From an uncultured Christensenellaceae bacterium (GTDB lineage: Bacteria > Bacillota > Clostridia > Christensenellales > Pumilibacteraceae), in NCBI GenBank assembly GCA_910588315.1, contig CAJUQF010000053.1, positions 1 through 12,006 of the forward strand: a DNA stretch of 12,006 nucleotides. Direction: 5' to 3'. Positions within the stretch are counted from its first letter, which is position 1; every line of letters begins with the position of its first letter. The notes beneath the pieces were generated by a model. It did no database searches. It was not told the origin of the DNA and saw nothing but the letters and a program-made list of their open reading frames with translations. Of the stretch, positions 1-6,538 are shown in pieces. A program made the translations under genes and the position numbers.

Positions 1-104
1 GGCGTACCGCCGAGCAACATATAGCATCCGTCGAGTACGAGCATTATGCCGAGCAGAACGAAATTCGATATAAAAGTGATCTTTTTCGCTTTGATATCCG
101 TCAT
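1..104 (-). CDS. N-terminal fragment of an unrecognised membrane protein
   Basis: Only the first 34 codons are inside the window; the gene runs off the left edge. The product begins MTDIKAKKITFISNF and goes on into a hydrophobic stretch rich in Leu, Val, Ile and Met. A short basic N-terminus (K6, K8, K9 by eye) followed by a hydrophobic run from about residue 11 to 31 suggests a first membrane helix or an uncleaved signal anchor. The ATG lies 9 bases after the TAA stop of alaS, so the two are probably co-transcribed. The only ribosome-binding-like sequence is a weak GGAA inside the end of alaS. I do not recognise the family and too little is visible to suggest a function. Confidence 0.6.
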   Translation of the reverse strand, partial: MTDIKAKKITFISNFVLLGIMLVLDGCYMLLGGT

Positions 105-113
105 ATTACGCGA

Positions 114-1901
114 TTATTCCCGAGATTCGAGTACTGCCTTGATCCTGCGAACGCCTGCCGACGAACTTTGCTCTTTTAAAATTTTAAAATGCCCGAGTTC
201 GCCCGTTCGCGCGGCATGCGGTCCGCCGCAAATCTCTTTGCTGTACTCGCCCATTGTATAGACCTTGACTTTTTCGCCGTACTTTGACGCAAACAAGCCT
301 ACCGCGCCCTGCGCTTTAGCTTCGTCGACCGTCATCTCTTCGCACGTCACAGGCACGTCCGCTTTGATCGCCGCATTGACTTTGTCCTCGACGGCTTTTA
401 TCTCTTCCGGAGTCATAGCTCTGCCGAACGAAAAATCGAATCTGAGCCGTTCCGGAGTAATGTTACTGCCGCGCTGATTGACCGACGGATCGTTCAGCAC
501 TTCTTTGAGCGCTCTGTGCATAAGGTGCGTCGCGGTATGAAGCCGCGCCGTCAATTCGCCGGTATCGGCAAGTCCGCCTTTAAAACGCTGTTCCGCGCCG
601 GCGTGCGACAGGTTTCTGTGTTCTTCGAACCGCGCGTTGAACCCGTCGACGTCCACCTTGAACCCGCGCTCTTTTGCAAGCTCCACTGTCATTTCAAGCG
701 GAAAACCGTAAGTATCGTACAAACGGAACGCCGACTTTCCGGGGATGGTATCCGTCTGTAAAAACTTGCAAAGTTTTTCGAATTCCTTTATGCCGTTTTC
801 GAGCGTGCGCTCGAACCGCGCCTGTTCCTCGTCGATCTCGTGCATTATCTTTTCGCGCGCGACGCCGAGTTCGGGGTACGTGCTTTCGTACTTATCCACG
901 ACTACCGCCGCTATCGAAGAATAATCGCCGGTACTCAGTCCCAATCCCGCGCCGAACCGTATCGCACGACGCAAAAGTCTGCGCAAAATATAGCCTTGAT
1001 CTACGTTGGACGGCGTAACGCCGCGCTCGTCGCCTATGATAAACGTGGCGGTACGGATATGATCGGCAACCACGCGGATCGCTTTTACATGCTCGTCATC
1101 GCCGACGGACTTGCCCGAAAGAGCTTCTATTTTTGCGACGATGGGCGCAAACACGTCCGTATCGTAAACGGATTTTAAACCCTGCACGTTCATGAGCGCG
1201 CGTTCGAGTCCCATACCGGTATCGACGTTCTTTTGTTTGAGCGGCGAGAACGTGCCGTCCGCGTTCTTGTTGAACTGCATAAACACGTCGTTCCATATCT
1301 CGACGTACTTTCCGCAATCGCATGCCGGCGAGCAGTCGTCGCAGCATTTGGGCTTGCCGGTATCGAAAAACATCTCGGTATCCGAGCCGCACGGACCGGT
1401 CTGTCCCGCGGGTCCCCACCAATTATGTTTTTTGCCGAGATAAAAAATATTCTCTTTTTTTATACCGCACTTTTCCCAAAGCGCCGCGGTCTCGGCATCG
1501 CGCGGACAGTCGGCGTCGCCTTCGAATACGGTGACGGAGAGCCGATCGGGCGCAATGCCGAGCTGTTTAGTCAAAAACTCGTAGCTCCACGGCACCATCT
1601 CTTTCTTAAAGTAATCGCCGAGGCTCCAGTTGCCGAGCATCTCGAAAAATGTGCAATGGCTCGCGTCGCCCACTTCGTCGATGTCGCCCGTGCGCACGCA
1701 TTTTTGCGTATCGCAAAGCCGCTTGCCCGCAGGGTGCGGCTGCCCCAAAAGATAAGGAACGAGCGGATGCATGCCCGCCGTGGTAAAAAGCACCGTCGGG
1801 TCGTTTTCCGGGATCAGCGATGCCGAAGAGATCGGCGTGTGTCCGCGCTCGCGAAAAAATTCCATCCATTTTTTGCGAAGTTCGTCGCTTGTAAGTTTCA
1901 T
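114..1901 (-). CDS. alaS: Alanine--tRNA ligase, short form without C-Ala domain
   Basis: Class II alanyl-tRNA synthetase, which attaches alanine to tRNA-Ala and edits mischarged Ser/Gly, in the cytoplasm. The 595-residue product starts with the class II catalytic domain: an FTTAGMHPLVPY segment at 39-50, a CTFFEMLGNWS motif-2 region at 83-93, and a glycine-rich MGLERALMNVQG motif-3 region at 230-241. The editing domain is present, with HTATH at 455-459 and CGGPH at 558-562, the usual metal-binding His/His and Cys/His pairs. The protein then stops, whereas typical bacterial AlaRS is about 870 residues and continues with a coiled coil and the DHHA1/C-Ala domain. A cluster of cysteines (C186, C187, C190, C194, C196) sits inside the catalytic domain. 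The ATG is preceded by GAGG with an 8-base spacer. It lies 19 bases after the epimerase gene and 9 bases before the next gene, as in an operon. The stop is clean and no frameshift is visible, so the short form looks native. Confidence 0.95.
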   Translation of the reverse strand: MKLTSDELRKKWMEFFRERGHTPISSASLIPENDPTVLFTTAGMHPLVPYLLGQPHPAGKRLCDTQKCVRTGDIDEVGDASHCTFFEMLGNWSLGDYFKKEMVPWSYEFLTKQLGIAPDRLSVTVFEGDADCPRDAETAALWEKCGIKKENIFYLGKKHNWWGPAGQTGPCGSDTEMFFDTGKPKCCDDCSPACDCGKYVEIWNDVFMQFNKNADGTFSPLKQKNVDTGMGLERALMNVQGLKSVYDTDVFAPIVAKIEALSGKSVGDDEHVKAIRVVADHIRTATFIIGDERGVTPSNVDQGYILRRLLRRAIRFGAGLGLSTGDYSSIAAVVVDKYESTYPELGVAREKIMHEIDEEQARFERTLENGIKEFEKLCKFLQTDTIPGKSAFRLYDTYGFPLEMTVELAKERGFKVDVDGFNARFEEHRNLSHAGAEQRFKGGLADTGELTARLHTATHLMHRALKEVLNDPSVNQRGSNITPERLRFDFSFGRAMTPEEIKAVEDKVNAAIKADVPVTCEEMTVDEAKAQGAVGLFASKYGEKVKVYTMGEYSKEICGGPHAARTGELGHFKILKEQSSSAGVRRIKAVLESRE

Positions 1902-1920
1902 ATTTATATCCTCGCTATAA

Positions 1921-2757
1921 TTACTTTTTCAACTGCTCATACAGCTTTTTCACACCCGATTTCATCGTTGTGAGTTTTATAGGCAATACGCTCATGAGCT
2001 TTGCGTTGCTCGCACTGTATTCGAGATCGGGCGCGGGATTTTTGACGACGATATCTATATCGAATCCGTCCTTTCGTATAAGCCGTTTCATGGTTTTGGC
2101 GATTTCGAGATAACTCATCTTGTCATCGGCAACGAGATTATAATCGCCGCGCGGCAAGTTCTTTTGCAGGAACGCCGCAATCACCCTGACTGCGTCGCAC
2201 ACTTCGATCGCGCTTATCACTCTGTCGCGGTCGATCGTTATTTGTTTTTTACCGCGGCTCGCCGCCGCAACTATCTTGTTGATCGGACGCGTGCCGCCGC
2301 CTTCGCCGTATACGTTGAATATGCGAAGAACTGTCGTTATCTTATCCTTGCTCGCAAGCACGTTTATGAGATATCTTCCCAGCCCGTAGCCGTCGGTCGG
2401 AATGGACGAACCGAATTTATCTTCGGTAAAGTCCACGATGGGACGCGACCTGTCAAACTCGACGCCTTCGCCTACGGTTATAAGTTTCTTCACGCCGTGC
2501 GCTATCGCCATATATTGAATATTCTTAAACATTATAAGATTATCCGCTTCGAGCGGCGCGGCGTTTCCCGAAGAACCGAGTCCCGCCAAATGCACTACCG
2601 CGTCGAATTTGTTTTTGGCGAACATCTTTGCGATAGACCGCGCATCGGTCAGATCCATTTGCTCGTGCGTGGGCGCAACGATATCGAACGTCTTTTTATA
2701 CGTCTTGATAAACGTCTTACCGATAAACCCGCTTCCGCCAGTAACAAGTATTTTCAT
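1921..2757 (-). CDS. NAD(P)-dependent epimerase/reductase-like SDR protein
   Basis: A 278-residue protein of the extended short-chain dehydrogenase/reductase class, related to nucleotide-sugar epimerases and dehydratases. The N-terminus carries the Rossmann dinucleotide-binding loop GGSGFIG at residues 7-13, followed by a VVHLAGLGS segment at 54-62 that matches the family's HLAA region. The segment DGYGLGRYL at 122-130 aligns with the family's YGxSK motif, so Tyr124 is kept but the usual Lys is Arg128. The usual SSxxVYG segment appears as VGEGVEF at 95-101, so the catalytic Ser/Thr seems to be missing. RIFNVYG at 145-151 is a typical later motif. The ATG has an excellent GGAGG site 5 bases upstream. 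It sits between glnS (35 bases upstream) and alaS (19 bases downstream). The substrate cannot be read from the sequence; a sugar nucleotide is a guess from the family. Confidence 0.85.
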   Translation of the reverse strand: MKILVTGGSGFIGKTFIKTYKKTFDIVAPTHEQMDLTDARSIAKMFAKNKFDAVVHLAGLGSSGNAAPLEADNLIMFKNIQYMAIAHGVKKLITVGEGVEFDRSRPIVDFTEDKFGSSIPTDGYGLGRYLINVLASKDKITTVLRIFNVYGEGGGTRPINKIVAAASRGKKQITIDRDRVISAIEVCDAVRVIAAFLQKNLPRGDYNLVADDKMSYLEIAKTMKRLIRKDGFDIDIVVKNPAPDLEYSASNAKLMSVLPIKLTTMKSGVKKLYEQLKK

Positions 2758-2792
2758 ATCGACCTCCGATACAGAAAAATATATATCTTTAG

Positions 2793-4439
2793 TTAAGCTT
2801 TATAACTCGACTTAAGTTCCACTACTCTGTTAAATGCGTCGGTGTCTTTTTCGTCGCGTGCGAAGTAGCCTATGCGGAAGAACTGCACGCCTTCGCCGAC
2901 TTTCAGTTCTTTGACGGCAGGCTCTGCTTTGGCTGTGCCGACGGTAAGCGAATTACGGTCGATACGTTCTTCTATCGTGCCGTCGCCGTCGGGTACTATC
3001 GCCGACAAATATCTGATCTTGATATCCGCGGCTGTAGCTCTGTCCACCCATTGAATAACGCCCTTCGCCTTGACTTCGTCGGTCTTTTCGACGCGTATTT
3101 TAGTCACTTTACCACTCTTATCGGTATCGAAATCTATACAGCGCACTATAAACGAGTTCTTAAGCCTGACGAATCCGCCCGGCACCAATCTATGATAACC
3201 CTTGGGCGGTTCCGCCATGAAGTCCTCTCTGTTGATATACAGTTTGTTGGACATGACTATCTTGCGCGTTATGACGGGGGTTGTCGCCGTCGCGGGATCG
3301 ATAGCCGTCGGGTGCGGCACGGTGTATTCGCCGCCTTCGGTTATCTCGATCTCTTCTCTATGATCGTCGGGCATATTCACTATATCGAGTTCGACGGGAT
3401 CGGGTACGACCATATACCGCCGCGCGTAAGCGTTGAGTTCGTCGCGCACACAGTCGTAAAACTGCGCGGCGTCTACAGTGCCCACCGCTTTCGCCAGCCC
3501 GACTTCGTTGCAGAACGCAACGATCGCATGCGCAGGTACGCCGCGTCGACGCAAGCCGGAAAGCGTAGGCATTCTCGGATCGTCCCAACCGTCCACCGCG
3601 CCGATATCGACGAGCTGTTTCAAATAGCGCTTGCTCATGACGGTATCTGTTATGTTGAGCCTTGCAAACTCGATCTGACGGGGCTTGCTCGGCGTATCGC
3701 AGTTGTCGACGCACCAATCGTAAAGCGGTCTATGATCCTCGAATTCGAGCGAACAACAGGAATGCGTTATACCCTCGACGGCGTCCTCGAGCGGATGTGC
3801 GAAATCGTACATAGGATATATACACCACTTGTTTCCCGTGCGATGATGCGGCGCGTGCAGTACTCTGTAAATGACCGGATCGCGCATATTCATATTGGGC
3901 GACGCCATATCTATCTTGGCACGAAGTACCATGCCGCCGTCGGGAACGGCGCCGCTTTGCATTTTATCGAACATCGAAAGGTTTTCTTTGACAGATCGAT
4001 TGCGCGCAGGCGACGGCGTGCCGGGCGAAGTCAACGTGCCGCGCATAGCGCGGATCTCGTCCGGCGTACTCTCGTCTACATACGCCAAACCCTTTTTTAT
4101 AAGCGTTATCGCACAGTCGCGCATAAATTCGAAATACTCGGACGCATAATAAATGCCGGCAGGCTCGAATCCGAGCCAACGAATATCGTTTTCTATCTGC
4201 TCGCAAAAATCGGCGTCCTCTTTGACGGGGTTCGTATCGTCGAAACGAAGATTACACTTGCCGCCGTACTTTTTCGCCGTGGAAAAATTGAAACATGCCG
4301 CTTTGGCATGACCTATATGCAGTCTGCCGTTGGGTTCGGGCGGAAAACGCATAACAACGTTTTTTATCTTGCCGCTTTTAAGATCGTTATAGATGATGTC
4401 TTCTATAAAGTTAGTCGGCGTGATTTTTTCGAGATCCAT
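2793..4439 (-). CDS. glnS: Glutamine--tRNA ligase
   Basis: Class I glutaminyl-tRNA synthetase, 548 residues, close to the family's usual length of about 550. It charges tRNA-Gln directly with glutamine in the cytoplasm. The family's PPEPNGRLHIGHAK signature is at residues 33-46, with HIGH at 41-44, and the KMSKS-equivalent VMSKR is at 267-271. LRFDDTNP at 64-71 and HSCCSLEFEDHRPLYDW at 226-242 are also typical of GlnRS. The C-terminal half (about 345-548) fits the two beta-barrel anticodon-binding domains. The frame stays open 62 codons further upstream, but that stretch lies in the repeat region and has no family similarity. The start at 4439 is chosen because MDLEK immediately precedes conserved sequence and a CGGAG site sits 8 bases before it. 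The gene implies that this organism can charge tRNA-Gln directly, though it may also have the GatCAB amidotransferase route. Confidence 0.96.
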   Translation of the reverse strand: MDLEKITPTNFIEDIIYNDLKSGKIKNVVMRFPPEPNGRLHIGHAKAACFNFSTAKKYGGKCNLRFDDTNPVKEDADFCEQIENDIRWLGFEPAGIYYASEYFEFMRDCAITLIKKGLAYVDESTPDEIRAMRGTLTSPGTPSPARNRSVKENLSMFDKMQSGAVPDGGMVLRAKIDMASPNMNMRDPVIYRVLHAPHHRTGNKWCIYPMYDFAHPLEDAVEGITHSCCSLEFEDHRPLYDWCVDNCDTPSKPRQIEFARLNITDTVMSKRYLKQLVDIGAVDGWDDPRMPTLSGLRRRGVPAHAIVAFCNEVGLAKAVGTVDAAQFYDCVRDELNAYARRYMVVPDPVELDIVNMPDDHREEIEITEGGEYTVPHPTAIDPATATTPVITRKIVMSNKLYINREDFMAEPPKGYHRLVPGGFVRLKNSFIVRCIDFDTDKSGKVTKIRVEKTDEVKAKGVIQWVDRATAADIKIRYLSAIVPDGDGTIEERIDRNSLTVGTAKAEPAVKELKVGEGVQFFRIGYFARDEKDTDAFNRVVELKSSYKA

Positions 4440-4447
4440 AAATTTTT

Positions 4448-4452
4448 CTCCG
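4448..4452 (-). promoter_or_regulatory. Ribosome binding site deciding the glnS start
   Basis: On the minus strand this reads CGGAG, 8 bases before the ATG at 4439. It sits in an AT-rich leader (about 4440-4490) that separates the start codon from the repeat copies. It supports the 548-residue GlnRS over the open extension into the repeats. Confidence 0.7.
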
Positions 4453-4497
4453 AAATAAATTAAATATAATTTACAACAACTCTCAATCGAATAAGAT

Positions 4498-4657
4498 GTC
4501 GCACAAGTATCGGCGAGAGGCAACCGACGAGACGATACGACGCAAACGGATCGCGCCCAAAATTGTGTACCGAGCAGGCACGTACTCCGAAGTCGTAGCC
4601 AAAGCGCTACGATGAGTGAAGGCACAACACAGAAAGCGCCGATATCGGTAGCAATAC
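4498..4657. repeat. Repeat copy A (glnS-proximal)
   Basis: The 160-base copy closest to glnS. It carries the conserved core and an inverted repeat TCGTAGC (4593-4599) / GCTACGA (4606-4612) with a 6-base loop. The outer arms are much less well paired than in copy B, so this copy looks more degraded. Confidence 0.65.
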
Positions 4658-4812
4658 GCCGTACAAGTATCGGCGAGAGGCAGTCGACGAGACGATACGA
4701 CGCGAACGGATTGCGTAGGCAATTTGTGCATCAAGCAGGCGCGGTCGCGAAGTCGTAGTGGAGCTACGACAAGCGATTGCAACGAACTTGATGTGCAAAT
4801 TGACAGCAAGAC
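4658..4812. repeat. Repeat copy B (fhs-proximal), strongly palindromic
   Basis: The 155-base copy closer to fhs. It contains the conserved core, a GTATCG (4667-4672) / CGATAC (4693-4698) inverted pair, and then a large nested hairpin at 4720-4802. Confidence 0.65.
4720..4802. other. Nested inverted repeat (cruciform or hairpin) in copy B
   Basis: The outer arms CAATTTGTGCATCAAG (4720-4735) and CTTGATGTGCAAATTG (4787-4802) pair at 14 of 16 positions, with two central mismatches. Inside them, GTCGTAG (4752-4758) and CTACGAC (4764-4770) form a perfect 7-bp stem with a 5-base loop. No run of T follows on either side, so it is not a standard intrinsic terminator, although it lies just downstream of fhs and could still affect the 3' end of that transcript. 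Confidence 0.6.
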
Positions 4813-4836
4813 GTCGCACAAGTATCGGCGAGGAGG

Positions 4837-6432
4837 CTAAAATAAACCGGATATCTTGCCGTTATCGTCTATCTTCATGCCGACGGCATTGGGCTTTTTG
4901 GGCAGTCCGGGCATGAGCATTATATCGCCGGCGACGATAACCACAAAGCCCGCGCCCGCGCGGTACTGCACATCCCTGACCGTGATATCAAAGCCTTGAG
5001 GACGTCCGAGTTTTTTGGCGTCGTCCGACAGCGAATATTGCGTTTTAGCAATACACACCGGCAAAGCGTCCACTCCGAGCGGCAACATTTTTTCGAGATT
5101 CTTTTTGGCTTTTGCGGTCCATACGACTTTATCGGCGCCGTAAATTTTTGTCGCGACTTTTTCGGTCTTTTCGACGATCGTATCGCCGTTATCGTAAGTG
5201 AGCGTAAGCTTGGGCTTGCCGTTTGCCGCTTTTACAACGGCGTTCGCGAGATCGACTGCGCCCGCACCGCCTTTCGCCCAGCATTCGCACAGCACGGCTT
5301 CCGCGCCCGCTTTGCTTGCGGCTTTCTTGACAAACGCAATATCGCCGTCGGTATCGTCGGTAAACTTATTGATGGCAACGACGACGTTCTGAGAAAATAC
5401 TTTGGTGAGATTTTCGATATGTTTGACGAGATTGCCGACGCCTACGGCAAGGTCGCCGTTGCCGCCGTACTTGAGCGCACGGACCGTCGCGACGAGTACG
5501 GTCGCCGACGGAGTGATGCCTGCCGTACGGCACTTGATATCGAAGAATTTTTCGGCTCCGAGATCGGCGCCGAACCCTGCTTCCGTGACGACGTAATCGG
5601 CATAGCTTGCCGCGGTCTTTGTCGCTATCACAGAGTTACAGCCATGCGCTATATTGGCAAACGGTCCGCCGTGTACGAACGCGGGCGTGCCTTCGAGCGT
5701 CTGCACGAGATTGGGTTTTGCGGCGTCTTTGAGCAACACCGCCATTGCCTCGTTAGCTTCGAGATCGGCGGCCGTTACGGGTTTGCCTTCGTAATCGTAG
5801 GCGACGATTATACGTCCGAGCCTTATTTTGAGATCGTCGAAATCGGACGCCAGACAGAGCGTAGCCATGATCTCGCTCGCCGCGGTGATGTTAAAACAAT
5901 CGTCTCGCGCACCCGAGCCGGCATTGACTATAACGGAACGCAAAGCGCGGTCGTTGCAGTCCATGCAACGGTTAAACGTTACCTTTGCGATACCGAGCGG
6001 ATTGCCGAAATAAATGCTGTTGTCGATCATCGCGCACAAAAGGTTGTTGGCGGCAGTGATCGCATGAAGATCGCCGGTAAAGTGCAGGTTTATATCGTCC
6101 ATGGGCAAGATCTGCGCCATACCGCCGCCTGTCGCGCCGCCTTTCATACCGAAAACGGGTCCGAGCGACGGTTCGCGAAGTGCAAGCGCCGTGAGTTTAC
6201 CTATCTTATTCATACCGTCGGCAAGTCCTATGGACACCGTCGACTTACCCTCGCCCGCGGGAGTAGGATTGATCGCCGTAACAAGAATTATCTTGGCTTT
6301 GGGCTTGTCTGCGGGATTCACCTTGGCGACCAGATCGCCGTAGCGATAGATGTTGTCGATAGAAAGCTTTGCCGCGATCTGCTCGATGGGTACGGGTTGC
6401 GCTTCGTAAGCGATTTCGATGTCCGTTTTCAT
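4837..6432 (-). CDS. fhs: Formate--tetrahydrofolate ligase
   Basis: ATP-dependent formyl-tetrahydrofolate synthetase, which joins formate to tetrahydrofolate to give 10-formyl-THF for purine synthesis, formyl-Met-tRNA or the Wood-Ljungdahl methyl branch. The 531-residue product has the family P-loop TPAGEGKST at 57-65, the signature from REPSLGPVFGMKGGATGGG (86-104) to LHFTGDLHA (116-124), LVQTLEGTPAFVHGGPFANI at 242-261, EAGFGADLGAEKFFDIKCR at 284-302, and the C-terminal GAGFVVIVAGDIMLMPGLP at 493-511. It is about 25 residues shorter than the usual 556 or so; the shortening falls at about 169-178 and 321-335, outside the signatures. The ATG has AAGGAG with a 6-base spacer. About 106 bases separate it from the upstream membrane-protein gene. 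I see no convincing promoter and no tetrahydrofolate riboswitch there. It could act with metK in one-carbon metabolism, but the two genes are not adjacent. Confidence 0.97.
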   Translation of the reverse strand: MKTDIEIAYEAQPVPIEQIAAKLSIDNIYRYGDLVAKVNPADKPKAKIILVTAINPTPAGEGKSTVSIGLADGMNKIGKLTALALREPSLGPVFGMKGGATGGGMAQILPMDDINLHFTGDLHAITAANNLLCAMIDNSIYFGNPLGIAKVTFNRCMDCNDRALRSVIVNAGSGARDDCFNITAASEIMATLCLASDFDDLKIRLGRIIVAYDYEGKPVTAADLEANEAMAVLLKDAAKPNLVQTLEGTPAFVHGGPFANIAHGCNSVIATKTAASYADYVVTEAGFGADLGAEKFFDIKCRTAGITPSATVLVATVRALKYGGNGDLAVGVGNLVKHIENLTKVFSQNVVVAINKFTDDTDGDIAFVKKAASKAGAEAVLCECWAKGGAGAVDLANAVVKAANGKPKLTLTYDNGDTIVEKTEKVATKIYGADKVVWTAKAKKNLEKMLPLGVDALPVCIAKTQYSLSDDAKKLGRPQGFDITVRDVQYRAGAGFVVIVAGDIMLMPGLPKKPNAVGMKIDDNGKISGLF

Positions 6433-6538
6433 AAATATCTCCTTGTACTGCGCCGTGACCGTGCGCTTGTTGATAAATAAATTGTGTTATGCCGCAAAGC
6501 TTTGTTACAGCGAGCATTTTCACTCATCGTAAAAAGAA

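Larger units (their letters stand above)
4493..4832. repeat. Tandem imperfect repeat, two full copies and one partial copy
   Basis: The roughly 400 bases between fhs and glnS are mostly filled by a repeat with a period of 160 then 155 bases. The 15-base core ACAAGTATCGGCGAG begins at 4503, 4663 and 4818. The first two copies match at 46 of 49 bases (4503-4551 against 4663-4711), then diverge while keeping a central GTCGTAG-type hairpin and the word CGAGCAGG/CAAGCAGG. The third copy is only about 25 bases long (4808-4832) and stops 4 bases from the fhs stop codon; it matches 4493-4517 at 24 of 25 bases. Open frames through the region on the minus strand only translate the repeat itself and are not credible genes. 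The element looks like a dispersed or locally amplified structured intergenic repeat, of the REP or MITE kind. No transposase or clear target-site duplication is visible. Confidence 0.8.

Noticed and set aside
3051..4463. A 470-codon open frame on the plus strand opposite glnS
   Set aside because: It is entirely antisense to a gene with HIGH and VMSKR motifs, its translation is Arg/His/Ile-rich with no family resemblance, and it follows the codon bias of the minus-strand gene.
4440..4625. A 62-residue N-terminal extension of GlnRS
   Set aside because: The extra codons come from the leader and repeat copy A, do not resemble GlnRS, and the CGGAG site favours the ATG at 4439.
4483..4821. Minus-strand frames of 112 and 70 codons in the fhs-glnS gap
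   Set aside because: They translate the tandem repeat itself, overlap each other in different frames, and repeat the same short peptide.
4493..4832. CRISPR array
   Set aside because: Only two and a bit copies with a period near 160 bases, divergent units and no short unique spacers.
4440..4836. T-box leader or tRNA gene before glnS
   Set aside because: I could not find a T-box GGUGG-type sequence, an intrinsic terminator, or a cloverleaf with a T-arm.
4996..6480. A 494-codon open frame on the plus strand opposite fhs
   Set aside because: It is antisense to an unmistakable formate-tetrahydrofolate ligase and shows low-complexity Arg/Phe/Asp-rich translation.
6433..6538. Tetrahydrofolate riboswitch or clear promoter before fhs
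   Set aside because: The 106 bases lack the paired elements of that riboswitch, and only weak hexamer matches are present.
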